Shown here: positions 52,000-61,000 of the stretch, piece after piece
How positions within the stretch are numbered: position 1 is the stretch's first letter
Layout of the letters: each line of letters begins with the position of its first letter
NCBI GenBank assembly: GCA_009911715.1
Contig: CP047880.1
Coordinates: forward strand, 1,426,001 to 1,490,000
Length of the DNA: 64,000 bases
Source of the DNA: Methanomassiliicoccaceae archaeon DOK
GTDB taxonomy: Archaea; Thermoplasmatota; Thermoplasmata; Methanomassiliicoccales; Methanomethylophilaceae
Reading direction: 5' to 3'
Position numbers and translations under genes: made by a program
Notes under the pieces: model-generated
Databases searched by the model: none
What the model was told of the DNA's origin: nothing
Seen by the model: only the letters and a program-made list of their open reading frames with translations

Positions 52000-52959
52000 A
52001 TGGATCTGAACGACGAGATCGAGAGACTCCGCACCAAATGCATCGGATGCGGGAAATGCAGCAGGGTCTGCCCCTCGCTCAAGCACGGCGGCATCGACCC
52101 GATGGAGGTCATGATGGGCGGCGAGGCCGACATGTCCACCTGCATAGGCTGCGGCAACTGCTCCGCTGTGTGCAGGAGGACCGACCCCATGGCGGTCATG
52201 CAGGACCTGGTGGCCCTGGAGAGGGACCTCCACGTGTCCCCCGCTTTCAGGGAGACCGGCTACGCCATGAGGCCCGTGGAACAGACCCCTGAGCCCGTCT
52301 GGACCGGCGACGAGGTCATGGTCATGCCCGGATGCGTCACCAAGGCGAAGGTCCCCTACGTGATCTACGCCGCATCGGTGGCTTTCGGCGCGATGGGCGT
52401 CAGGGCCGGGGAGCTCCCGGGGAACACATGCTGCATGCACCCGACCCAGTTCAGGGAGATGACGGAGATGGAGCGCAGGTCTTACAGGACCGACATGGGC
52501 AGGACCGCCGGGGACAGGCCCCTGGTGACCCTCTGCGCCGGATGCAACCAGGAGCTTCAGAGGTCCTCCGTGGAGGCGGAGCACATCATCGCGTTCCTGC
52601 ACGACCGCATCGGCTCCCTGCCGAGACTCGCGTCCCCGATCAAGGTGGGGATAGAGCCCGGATGCTCGGCGATGGACCTCAGGAACGAGATGAGGGAGGT
52701 CGTGGAGGCCATGGGCTGCGAGGTCGTCAACACGACCATGGGATGCTGCGGGAAGAACACCCCCGTGGCCGGCCCCCTCATGGAAGAGAGGGAGGCGGAG
52801 TGCGCCGGAGCAGACTGGATAATCGTCGGATGCCCCATGTGCCAGGTCAAGTTCGACTCCCATCCGGACGGGATACCTGCGATGCACATAGCCGAACTCG
52901 TCGCAATGGCCGCGGGCGACACGGAGTCGCTCAGGCATCACATCATCAGAAGGGAATGA
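52000..52959 (+). CDS. HdrD/HdrBC-like iron-sulfur protein
   Basis: 319 residues. The N-terminal part holds two [4Fe-4S] motifs, CIGCGKCSRVCP and CIGCGNCSAVC (HdrC-like). The C-terminal part holds two CCG domains: GC, then TCCMHP, then CAGC; and GC, then GCCGKN, then CPMC (HdrB-like, special cluster binding). It is shorter than the methanogenic HdrD (about 400 residues), so it may be a paralogue with another disulfide or quinone-like substrate. It lies 35 bp after mevalonate kinase with AAGGTGG ahead of the ATG, probably in the same transcript. Confidence 0.83.
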   Translation: MDLNDEIERLRTKCIGCGKCSRVCPSLKHGGIDPMEVMMGGEADMSTCIGCGNCSAVCRRTDPMAVMQDLVALERDLHVSPAFRETGYAMRPVEQTPEPVWTGDEVMVMPGCVTKAKVPYVIYAASVAFGAMGVRAGELPGNTCCMHPTQFREMTEMERRSYRTDMGRTAGDRPLVTLCAGCNQELQRSSVEAEHIIAFLHDRIGSLPRLASPIKVGIEPGCSAMDLRNEMREVVEAMGCEVVNTTMGCCGKNTPVAGPLMEEREAECAGADWIIVGCPMCQVKFDSHPDGIPAMHIAELVAMAAGDTESLRHHIIRRE

Positions 52960-52986
52960 GAAGGGTAAGGGGTTTCAGAAGGCCTC

Positions 52987-53376
52987 TCAGTACATCGATG
53001 AGAGGATCACTCCGACCAGCAACAGGTTGATCAGGTAACCGACCACCAGTCCTATGATCCCGCCGATGACGGCGCCCTTCACCGTCCCCGTGTCCTTCTT
53101 GATGACGATGAAGAGGACGAGGAGGACGATACCTATCAGGACTGCCCACAGCAGCCCCAGGATCAGGGACAGCAGCAGCGTTACCACGAAACCGATGATC
53201 ATCGACTTCTTCTCGAGTTCCGTTGACGAGGAATCCGTGAAGGTCCATGACGAGCCCTGCTGGCTTCCAGGTCCTGGAGACGTGTAGGCGCTGCCAGACG
53301 GACGCTGGTCGAATCCGCACGAAGGGCAGAACGTCGCCCCCGGATCTATCTCTGCACCGCAGTTCTTACAGTACAT
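52987..53376 (-). CDS. Zinc-ribbon protein with membrane helices
   Basis: 129 residues. An N-terminal ribbon CKNCGAEIDPGATFCPSCG is followed by a Gly/Ser/Pro linker and two to three hydrophobic helices (VVTLLLSLILGLLWAVLIGIV and GAVIGGIIGLVVGYLI). This is a typical archaeal zinc-ribbon membrane protein with unknown role. Convergent with the HdrD-like gene. Confidence 0.8.
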   Translation of the reverse strand: MYCKNCGAEIDPGATFCPSCGFDQRPSGSAYTSPGPGSQQGSSWTFTDSSSTELEKKSMIIGFVVTLLLSLILGLLWAVLIGIVLLVLFIVIKKDTGTVKGAVIGGIIGLVVGYLINLLLVGVILSSMY

Positions 53377-53433
53377 GCTGATGATATCATCCGGTGACTA
53401 TATGAAACAGCCAGACCAGACCTGAAGAGGACC

Positions 53434-54216
53434 TCACCTGTACTTCGGGCCGGGGCTCATCCTGCGGAGATAGTCGTTGAGCGTCGGCGAGGACGCCGCA
53501 TCCCTTATGCTGAACACGCTGGTCCTGCCGTACAGGAACCTCCTCCTGCGGTTCCTGCAGAAACCCGCCCTGAAGAGCGCCACGTCCGTCTCCGGCACGC
53601 TCTCCTGCATCGCGTGCACCATGAGACGGCGCTTGATCCTCCTGTCACCAACCCCCGTCGCCAGGACGGAGCAGGCGTACAGCACGACGCCCAGGGCGAA
53701 CAGCCCGACGACGACCGGGGCTATGTCGGGGAGATAATGCATGAAACCCTCCAGGTTCCCCCTCATCCACATGGGGATGTATTCGATGAACAGCTTGTCC
53801 GGATCCCTCATGGGGAACACGAATATGTCGTTGGAGAACCCGAGGTAGCCCCCGTAGAGGAACATCAGGACGGAGAGCCACTTGGCCTTCCTCAAGGGGT
53901 ACGCCCTGGAGCGTCTGTGGTCGCTCCTCATCGCCTTGCCCAGGTTGCGGCCGTAGCGGCGCAGGAGCCTGCGCTTGTAGCGGTCCCCCTTGTACGAGGA
54001 CCTGAGGTCCCTGTATGCGGCCTTTATCTCCGCGTCCGTGGCTGACGAGGCGTCCACGCGCGAGCGGGATGTCACCGGCACACCCTCCGCTCCGGACGGG
54101 TGCGCGCCCCTGGTGATGATCTCCCTCGAGGTCCCGGGCAGCCTGATGGCCCTTGCGGACCTGGTTGAACAGTCCTCACGGGTGCGACGCGCCATGCCTC
54201 CGGATATGGACGGCAT
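53434..54216 (-). CDS. Membrane protein with basic, J-domain-like N-terminal segment
   Basis: 260 residues. A basic N-terminal half includes DAEIKAAYRDLRSSYKGDRYKRRLL, which recalls helices of a J domain but lacks the HPD motif. Two membrane helices follow (around residues 113-135 and 165-195), then a basic tail. Starts at 54216 or 54195 are possible. Not assigned to a family. Confidence 0.6.
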   Translation of the reverse strand: MPSISGGMARRTREDCSTRSARAIRLPGTSREIITRGAHPSGAEGVPVTSRSRVDASSATDAEIKAAYRDLRSSYKGDRYKRRLLRRYGRNLGKAMRSDHRRSRAYPLRKAKWLSVLMFLYGGYLGFSNDIFVFPMRDPDKLFIEYIPMWMRGNLEGFMHYLPDIAPVVVGLFALGVVLYACSVLATGVGDRRIKRRLMVHAMQESVPETDVALFRAGFCRNRRRRFLYGRTSVFSIRDAASSPTLNDYLRRMSPGPKYR

Positions 54217-54343
54217 CGTATTTCAGAGGTTAGCAGAGATGCTCCGACCGAACGGGCGACCTTGCGGCGCCCCGATATGCGATCAGAGAAGAAGAATGGG
54301 ATCGGGAAAGGTGTTTGAGGGGCCGTGGCCCCAGTTGTGAGTC

Positions 54344-55534
54344 TCAGATGAGGTCCTCGAAGCCCTCGACGACCTTGGGGAACTTCTCCTTGACGACCTT
54401 CAGCAGGTTGTAGACGTTGACCTCGCCGATGTCGGAGTCCTTGATCATCTTGATGAGCTCGTCGATGGTCTCGTCGTCCAGGGAGGCAAGCTTCTCCTTG
54501 GCCATCCAGTTCCTGAACAGCTTGTCCTCCATCCTGTCGCGCCACATCTTCTCGTAGGGCATCAGGGCCTTCTTGGAGAAGTCCCCGGTCTTGGCGCACT
54601 CGGTGAGGACCTTTCCGGCGTACATTCCGGTCCTGCAGGCGTGGCAGATTCCTCCGCCGGTGATGGGGTCGATGATCCTGGCGGCGTCACCGACGAGGAC
54701 GATGTTGTCGTCGACGGCGCAGTCCAGTCCGGGGCATGTGGAGACGAAGCCTCCCATGATCTCCAGGCACTGGCCCTTGTTCAGGCGGGGGTCCTCGGCG
54801 ATGAACTTGTCGAGGTAGTACTTGGCGTCGCCGTTGCCCTTGCAGAGCCTTCCCATGACGCCGATACCGACGTTGGCGATGCCGTTGCCCTTGGGGAAGA
54901 TCCAGATGTATCCTCCGGGGGCGACGGAACCGATCACGAACTCGCAGTAGTCGGGGACGCAGTCGATGTTGCACATCCTGTACTGGATGCAGGAGTCGAT
55001 GTCGTTCAGCTTGAGGGTGGTGTCGATTCCGGCCCATCTTCCGACCTGGCTCTCGTAGCCGTCGGCGGCGACGACGCACTTGGCGCGGATCTCGATCTCC
55101 TCGCCCATGCTCCTGGCCTTGATTCCGACGATCTTGCCGTCCTCGCGGATGATGCCGGTGCACGAGGTCCTCAGCATGATCTGGGCGCCGGCCTCGGCGG
55201 CGTCCCTGGCGAGGGCCTTGTCGAAGAGGTGCCTCTCCAGGACGTATCCGACCTCGGACCCGGCCTTGGACTCGTCCAGCTGGAACGTGGTCCCCTGGGG
55301 CGACTTGATGATCGCTCCCTTCATGTCCCCGCGGATCCAGGTGGGGTCGGGCTCGATGCCGACCTCCTCCAGCCATTTCTTGGAGACACCCTCGGCGCAC
55401 CTGAGGGGCGCACCGATCTCGGCCTTCTTCTCGATCAGTATGGTCTTCAGACCGCCCTGGGCGCAGTACCTGGCGGCCATGCTTCCGCCGGGTCCGGCCC
55501 CGACGACGACTATGTCGCACTCGTATGTCTTCAT
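54344..55534 (-). CDS. Geranylgeranyl reductase (digeranylgeranylglycerophospholipid reductase type)
   Basis: Saturates the isoprenoid chains of archaeal membrane lipids. 396 residues of the FAD-dependent GGR family: GAGPGGSMAARYCAQGG at the N-terminus, CAEGVSKKWLEE, a substrate-domain segment GGYIWIFPKGNGIANVGIGV, and VGDAARIIDPITGGGICHA (second FAD motif). Ferredoxin encoded 6 bp upstream is the probable electron donor. The tetraether synthase gene lies just upstream of that, giving a lipid-modification operon. Confidence 0.93.
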   Translation of the reverse strand: MKTYECDIVVVGAGPGGSMAARYCAQGGLKTILIEKKAEIGAPLRCAEGVSKKWLEEVGIEPDPTWIRGDMKGAIIKSPQGTTFQLDESKAGSEVGYVLERHLFDKALARDAAEAGAQIMLRTSCTGIIREDGKIVGIKARSMGEEIEIRAKCVVAADGYESQVGRWAGIDTTLKLNDIDSCIQYRMCNIDCVPDYCEFVIGSVAPGGYIWIFPKGNGIANVGIGVMGRLCKGNGDAKYYLDKFIAEDPRLNKGQCLEIMGGFVSTCPGLDCAVDDNIVLVGDAARIIDPITGGGICHACRTGMYAGKVLTECAKTGDFSKKALMPYEKMWRDRMEDKLFRNWMAKEKLASLDDETIDELIKMIKDSDIGEVNVYNLLKVVKEKFPKVVEGFEDLI

Positions 55535-55540
55535 GGGTGA

Positions 55541-55705
55541 TCACTCCAGAGAAAGCGCGGCCACGGGACAGAGCTTGACACATATGCCGCATTTGATGCA
55601 GTCGTCGTTGAACTCCAGAACGAAGTCGTTCAGGAATATGGCGTTCTTGGGGCAGGAGCCCACGCATCCTCCGCAGTGGAGGCATTTGTTGACATCTACA
55701 TTCAT
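55541..55705 (-). CDS. 2[4Fe-4S] ferredoxin of the lipid operon
   Basis: 54 residues with two cluster motifs, CLHCGGCVGSCP and CIKCGICVKLCP. It lies between the tetraether synthase gene (29 bp) and the GGR gene (6 bp), which points to electron supply for one or both enzymes. A similar GGR-ferredoxin-radical SAM grouping is known in Methanosarcina. Confidence 0.92.
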   Translation of the reverse strand: MNVDVNKCLHCGGCVGSCPKNAIFLNDFVLEFNDDCIKCGICVKLCPVAALSLE

Positions 55706-55734
55706 TCACATCACTCCGGTTTGGTTAAACGGGT

Positions 55735-57366
55735 TCAGTCGGCCTGCTCGTCCTTGGGGACGATGAGGGCCTCGGCCAGCTCCTTGGCCTCGGCGGCGTG
55801 GGTCTTCCTCCACTCGTCCAGCGGGACGGAGAACTTGGCCTCGATCTCCTTCCTGAACTCGGGTCCGGAGTTGTAGGCGCAGAACGGGAAGACGCGGAGG
55901 TCGGGCGATATGTAGTGGACGCCGCAGCGCCTGACCCTCTCGATATCGTAGTTGTAGCTGTCCTGGAAGTGCATGCCGGCTACGAGCATCATCTTCCACG
56001 AGAAGGCCGCGAGCGTGTCCTTGGACTTGTCGGACATGACGTCCTTGATGAGGTTGACGAACTTCATCTTGGTCAGACCCTCGGGCATCTTGCTCTCGTC
56101 GACGCAGCTGTTCAGAAGCTTGACCAGCTTCGCGACGTACATCTTCTTGAACCTGGAGTTCTCGGCCTTGTCGGCGATCTCGTTGAGGCCTGCGGAGAAC
56201 CTCCCGACGTCGACGAACCTGGGGAAGGGCACGACGTTGCCCTTGTCGTCCTGGAACAGGTAGGTGGCGATTCCGCAGTGGGGGTGGGTTGTGAAGGTGA
56301 CCTTGGTCTGGCCGAGGATGATGGACGCGAACTTGGAGATGGGCGCGACGACGGGGACGGGGTACCAGTCGTCCTTGGTGGCGTACCCGGTCTGCTCCTC
56401 CACGCACCTGACCAGATCGGGGAGCGTGAACCTTCCGGAGGCGACCTCCTCGTTGGTGACCCTGCCGGTGAACGCGATGGGCTGGAAGTTGACTCCCCTG
56501 ATGACGTCGGAGTTCTCGAAGGCGAACTTGATGATGTCCCCGATTATGTCGTCGTTCATGCCCATTCCCACGACGGGGACGAGCACGATGGACGGGGACT
56601 TGAGGCCGTCCTCCTTCAGCTTCCTGCAGTTCTCGATGACGCCCATCTTGATGTGCATCATCTTCCTTCCCCTGGACCTGAGGTAGACGTCGTCCGTGAG
56701 TCCGTCGAACTGGAGGTAGATGGTGTTCAGACCCGCCTCCTTGGACGCCTTGAGGAACTCGTAGTCCTTGGCGAACTTGATTCCGTTGGTGGCGACCTGC
56801 ACCTGGGCGAACCCGAGCTCCTTGGCATCCCTGACGACGTCGACGAACCTGGGGTACACCGTGGGCTCGCCTCCGGCGAACTGGACGGCGGTGCACTTGA
56901 TGGGCTTCTCGGACCTGAGGGCGACGAGCATGTCGTGGACCTGCTCGTATGAGGGCTCGTACACGTACCCCGCGTCGTTCGCGTTAGCGAAGCAGATGGG
57001 GCAGTTCATGTTGCACCTGTTCGTCAGGTCAAGGTTGGCGATCGCGGAACAGGAGAGCATGTCGATCCTCTGTCCGTCGATGACGATGTGAACCGTGTCA
57101 TCGGGATCGTCGCCGATGGTGCGGTCCATGGCGTTGTGGACCCCGACTCCGTCGTATGCGTACTTCTCAGCCTTGAGATACAGGTCGACATCGGCCCAGT
57201 ACACATCGGAGAAGTATCCGTGCTCGGGGCATGTCTTCTCCATGTAAACCTTGCCGTCCTTGGCGAAAATGTTCGCCTCGAGGATCTTCCCGCACTCGGG
57301 GCAGATGGACTGAGTCTTCTTGGGAAGACCCTTCTTCACTGCATAGTTAGTCGCTGTTATCGTCAT
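55735..57366 (-). CDS. tes: Tetraether lipid synthase (Tes), radical SAM
   Basis: 543 residues. An N-terminal zinc-binding part (CPECGKILEANIFAKDGK followed by CPEHG) precedes the radical-SAM motif CNMNCPIC and GGEPTVYP. The C-terminal domain has a Cys cluster (CGVHYISPDLRVFPFCAYN) expected to bind a further iron-sulfur cluster. This is the layout of Tes, which joins two archaeol lipids tail to tail to form GDGT tetraethers. Neighbouring ferredoxin and GGR genes support the call. The start MTITATNY has a minus-strand TATA (TTATAATATC, 57391-57400) about 25 bp before it. Confidence 0.85.
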   Translation of the reverse strand: MTITATNYAVKKGLPKKTQSICPECGKILEANIFAKDGKVYMEKTCPEHGYFSDVYWADVDLYLKAEKYAYDGVGVHNAMDRTIGDDPDDTVHIVIDGQRIDMLSCSAIANLDLTNRCNMNCPICFANANDAGYVYEPSYEQVHDMLVALRSEKPIKCTAVQFAGGEPTVYPRFVDVVRDAKELGFAQVQVATNGIKFAKDYEFLKASKEAGLNTIYLQFDGLTDDVYLRSRGRKMMHIKMGVIENCRKLKEDGLKSPSIVLVPVVGMGMNDDIIGDIIKFAFENSDVIRGVNFQPIAFTGRVTNEEVASGRFTLPDLVRCVEEQTGYATKDDWYPVPVVAPISKFASIILGQTKVTFTTHPHCGIATYLFQDDKGNVVPFPRFVDVGRFSAGLNEIADKAENSRFKKMYVAKLVKLLNSCVDESKMPEGLTKMKFVNLIKDVMSDKSKDTLAAFSWKMMLVAGMHFQDSYNYDIERVRRCGVHYISPDLRVFPFCAYNSGPEFRKEIEAKFSVPLDEWRKTHAAEAKELAEALIVPKDEQAD

Positions 57367-57600
57367 GTTACTGAAGATGTCGGATGCTTTGATATTATAA
57401 AATAGAAAGGGAGAGAACGAAAGGGTTTCTACGATGTTACAGACCGTCTGGCAACCTGTCGATCGTCGGAAGTCCGCAGCGTTCCCTTTATAAGCCGTCA
57501 ACGAACGGACGGTTTCGAACCCGAGCATCGGATGCCTGACCGGACAATATGGTCCACACGACCTGTCAAGACACGCTACATGCATGCTTTGGAAGCAGAA
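57367..57600. other. Intergenic region, first part
   Basis: Holds the Tes promoter (minus strand) and, on the plus strand, TTTATAAG at 57487-57494, a possible start site for a transcript running into the structured region that follows. No gene is visible. Confidence 0.4.
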
Positions 57601-57625
57601 CCGGGAATCAACGTGACCGCACGGT
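57601..57625 (+). repeat. 25-bp promoter-proximal repeat, copy 1
   Basis: Identical over 25 bp to 58004-58028, and in both copies followed after 7-9 bp by a T/A-rich step ending TTAAG. The shared core contains AACGTGACCGCACGG. It may be a regulatory site or a promoter upstream element shared by the RNA candidate and the large surface-protein gene. Confidence 0.7.
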
Positions 57626-57639
57626 GTCTCCATTAAGAA

Positions 57640-57880
57640 GCATAGCGGAGAAGTGAGATGGCCGGCCGGGCACTCGAGACCCGACCGGCAGGAGAACAGT
57701 AATGACCGTTACTATCCTCCGGAGGACGTTTAACGTCCGCATCTCGATCACAATCTTCGGGATTGAGATCGAGATCTCCGTCCAGTGATGGACGGACAAA
57801 CCCTGGCCGCAAGGCCCCGGGCCTGTTCCGATCAGGCTCGGTTCGGGTATGTATGTTGGAACGTCGAGGAAGTATTTAAA
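57640..57880 (+). ncRNA. Candidate structured RNA
   Basis: About 240 bp with five or more consecutive strong hairpins and no good frame: CTCGATC...GATCGAG with an inner CAATC/GATTG stem and a TTCGG loop; TCCGTCCA-GTGA-TGGACGGA; GGCC-GCAA-GGCC; GGACGT/ACGTCC; GCCGG...CCGGC. The GTGA and GCAA tetraloops are of GNRA type only on the plus strand, which suggests that strand is transcribed. It does not match SRP, RNase P or tRNA hallmarks that I can recognise. Exact ends are unknown. Confidence 0.4.
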
Positions 57881-58003
57881 GAATCGTTTCGACATTCGAT
57901 AGCGTTAGTGCAACTTATTGGAACATATTCGGCTGAGCCACAACCAGGGCTCACTGCGTAGACTGCATTGGAACAGACTCGAATGACGCGGAACGGGCGG
58001 CCT

Positions 58004-58028
58004 CCGGGAATCAACGTGACCGCACGGT
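58004..58028 (+). repeat. 25-bp promoter-proximal repeat, copy 2
   Basis: Second copy of the 57601-57625 element, followed by CCTTTAAG, the probable TATA box of the 1312-residue protein gene (ATG 58065, about 27 bp further). The interval 57881-58003 between RNA candidate and this copy also holds repeated TTGGAAC words (57854, 57918, 57969). Confidence 0.7.
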
Positions 58029-58064
58029 ATCCCCTTTAAGTCGGCCTGCGGCGAGACACCGTCC

Positions 58065-61000
58065 ATGAGCAGGATGGACAGGTTCGGTGGGATGCCGTTC
58101 GCGGTCATCGCTGTGGCGCTGCTCCTGGCGTCGACAGCGATGGTCGCGATGGTGCATCAGTACGGGGACACCGAGGACGGAGCGGATGACCTGGAAGACG
58201 GTATAGACGCCATGGACATGGCCGTTGCGGATGTCCAGGCGTATGTGAACCGCGGTCTGGGCGAGATCGTGAGGGGTCTGTCGACGGCCTCCGACGGCGT
58301 CACCGATGCCGCGGACACGGTGGAGGAGAGGGCGGAGGCGTTCCGCGAGAGGTCGGAGGACTGGCTGGAGTTCCAGTTCCCCGTCAGGAGCGGCGGCGCC
58401 GTGGCCGAGCTCGTGTCGTACGAACTGGACCTGACCGCAGAGGCCCTGTCCCTCCAGTCTGATGCGGGCGACGGCGGGTACACGCCCGCTTACCTCAAGG
58501 GGACCGGGACGGTCCACGTCACCGTCAGGTCCGACGCGGGACGCGGGGAGGCCGACCTGGACATCTCCACGGACGGCAGCTACGCGCTGCCGCTGTCCGC
58601 CGAGAGGCAGTCTCTGTTCGAGAGCATGGCGGGCGACGGCGGGATCTCGGTGTCGCAGATGATGACGTACCAGCTGACCAGTCTGGCTCAGTACAGGGTG
58701 ATGAACGGATACGGGGCGATGTCCGAGTACGGATCCAAAGGGACCATGTCCATAATCACGGCCGACGACGTCCGCGCGGCGTACCGCAACGCCCTGGAGG
58801 CCGCCTCCATGATATGCTTCAGGGACGGGGACGGCTCGCTGTCCGGGTACGACCGGGCAGACCTCTCCGACCTCCTCGCATCCGAGGACGGGAGGATCGT
58901 CCTGGACCTGTCCGCCGTGTACTCCCAGGCGCTGATGTCCGTGATCGACGACGTCGCCCTGAGCTGGTTCGACTACGTGATGGGGTTCCAGATCCTCGAC
59001 GGCCTGGACCAGGCCCTCAACCCCTTCAGGAACGCGGTCATGTCCCTCGCGGCGTTCCTGCTCGGGGAGGAGGAGGTCTACAGCGCCGTTCCGTACATAG
59101 AGAAGACGATGGAGCTCGCCGGGATCGACCCAGACAAGTACGGAAGCCCTGGCGCTGGCACATCCACTGTCACCGCCGCCGGGATCATCGTCACGGTGGA
59201 GAACCCCACCTCCGACGTGCTCTCGAAGGGGTGGCTGAAGGACTTCAAGAAGAGGTACTCCGGGGACACCAACTTCGTGATGGAGTTCATCCTGGACGTG
59301 CTCAGGCACGCCTCCGTCTCGCTGGCGGAGAGCATGGACCTCGGGGTGGTCTCGGTGGATGTGGACCCGTACGACGACACCCCCTTCCTGGACACCCTCG
59401 CGCAGCTGTTCGACAGAGCCGTCGCCGACGGCATGTCGGCGGTGGAGGACGCCATATCCGGATCCCTGGGCTCCAGCACCGCGTACGACCCGTTCTACGG
59501 GGCCATAGCCGACGAGATCTACGCGCATGCGGACGAGTTCGTCCTGTCCTCCGAGCTGGAATCGAGGCTGGTCTCCGAATGGACCTCCGCCATACCCGAG
59601 GGCTCTGAGATCACGCCGCAGACGCTGCTCGATTCCGGGGAGCTGGAGAGGGCACTGCACTCTTACGAGGCCTCGGTCCGCGACGATCTGGCACTGTTCG
59701 ACGAGCTCCGCAGGGTCGCCGACGGCGAGGGTGTGGTCAAGAGGGTCCTGACGGAGATCTGCGCCTTCGGGCTCGGGGCCATCGGCATAACCGACTGCGT
59801 CCCGGAGAGGATGGGGACCATGTGCGACGAGATACTGGCGATCAACGTCATGAACCCGCACGGCGGCGTGACGGACCTCCCGGGGACCACGGACTTCCGC
59901 CTAAACGACGGCAGCGGGATGGTGACGTCCGAGACCCTCGACGCCGAGATCGGGAGCGACCTCATCGTCGAGGAGGTCGCCGTGGACAGGGAGAGGTGCG
60001 TGCACACCGTCGGGTTCAGGGAGGACTCCAGCGCGGCGTACTCCACCGTCATCGTCGTCGGCATCAGGGACCTCATGGACGTCAGGGTCGTCGGCAGCGG
60101 CGCGATGTCCGACGCCATGGGGGCCTCCTCGTCGGTGATGGAGGACACCGTGGCGCTGGACACATCCATCGAGATAACCGTCGCCAGCGGATGGGCCCTG
60201 GCGGGCATAGAGTATATCCCGAGCACCACCCTCTACGAGGACCTGTGGAACCTCCTGCTGGAACTGCTGGAGCCCATAATCGAGCCGCTCAGGAAGGTCA
60301 TGGAGGCCGTCAGGAGCGTCATGACCGCGATCTCCGAGGCGCTCATCGAGGCCCTGACCTTCGTGGCGGAGCAGCTGACCCGCATATACCAGGCTGTGAT
60401 TGGGCCGCTGAGCGACCTGAAGGGGTGGTTCGAGTCCGCCGCGGAGACCGTGTTCACGGAGGCGGCCCTGGACGTCCTCGTGAGCATAGGGCTGGACGAG
60501 CAGACCGTCACGCTGGAGTTCTTCGGATGCACCCTGGAGTTCAGCACCGACGCCGTGACATGGGCGGCCAACACCAAGACCCTTCTCTCCGCCACGCTCA
60601 CGATGCCCGTGGCCGGAGTGACCGTGTACGCCGGGGTCACCGCCAAGGTCCGCGGGGAGGTGGAGGCCGAGAACCTGATCGTCACCGGGAAGGGCGGCAT
60701 CGATGGCGACGGCTGGAGCGTGGACGTCACCCTGGACCCGCTGATGCGCGGCGGGAAGTATCTCGTCACGGTGGACGGGGAGGTGGGCGGCACCGACATA
60801 TCCCTGGTGGCGCCGAAGCTCGAGGACTACCACGAGATGGGCGTTGCTCTGAGCGACGTCCCCGGGATCGGGGAGGTCATAGGCAACATCCCCGTCATGG
60901 GCGCCCGCGTCGGTCTGGACGCCGGATTCAGCCTGAAGTACTCCGACCCGATGGACGACGGCCTGATCGTCAACGAGTTCGAGTCCAACCCCGCCGGAGA

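Noticed and set aside
53434-54216. DnaJ-type co-chaperone
   Set aside because: Only part of a J-domain-like helix pattern is seen and the essential HPD motif is missing.
57640-57880. SRP RNA or RNase P RNA
   Set aside because: The structured region lacks the conserved landmarks I can recognise for either RNA, so it is left as an unassigned candidate.
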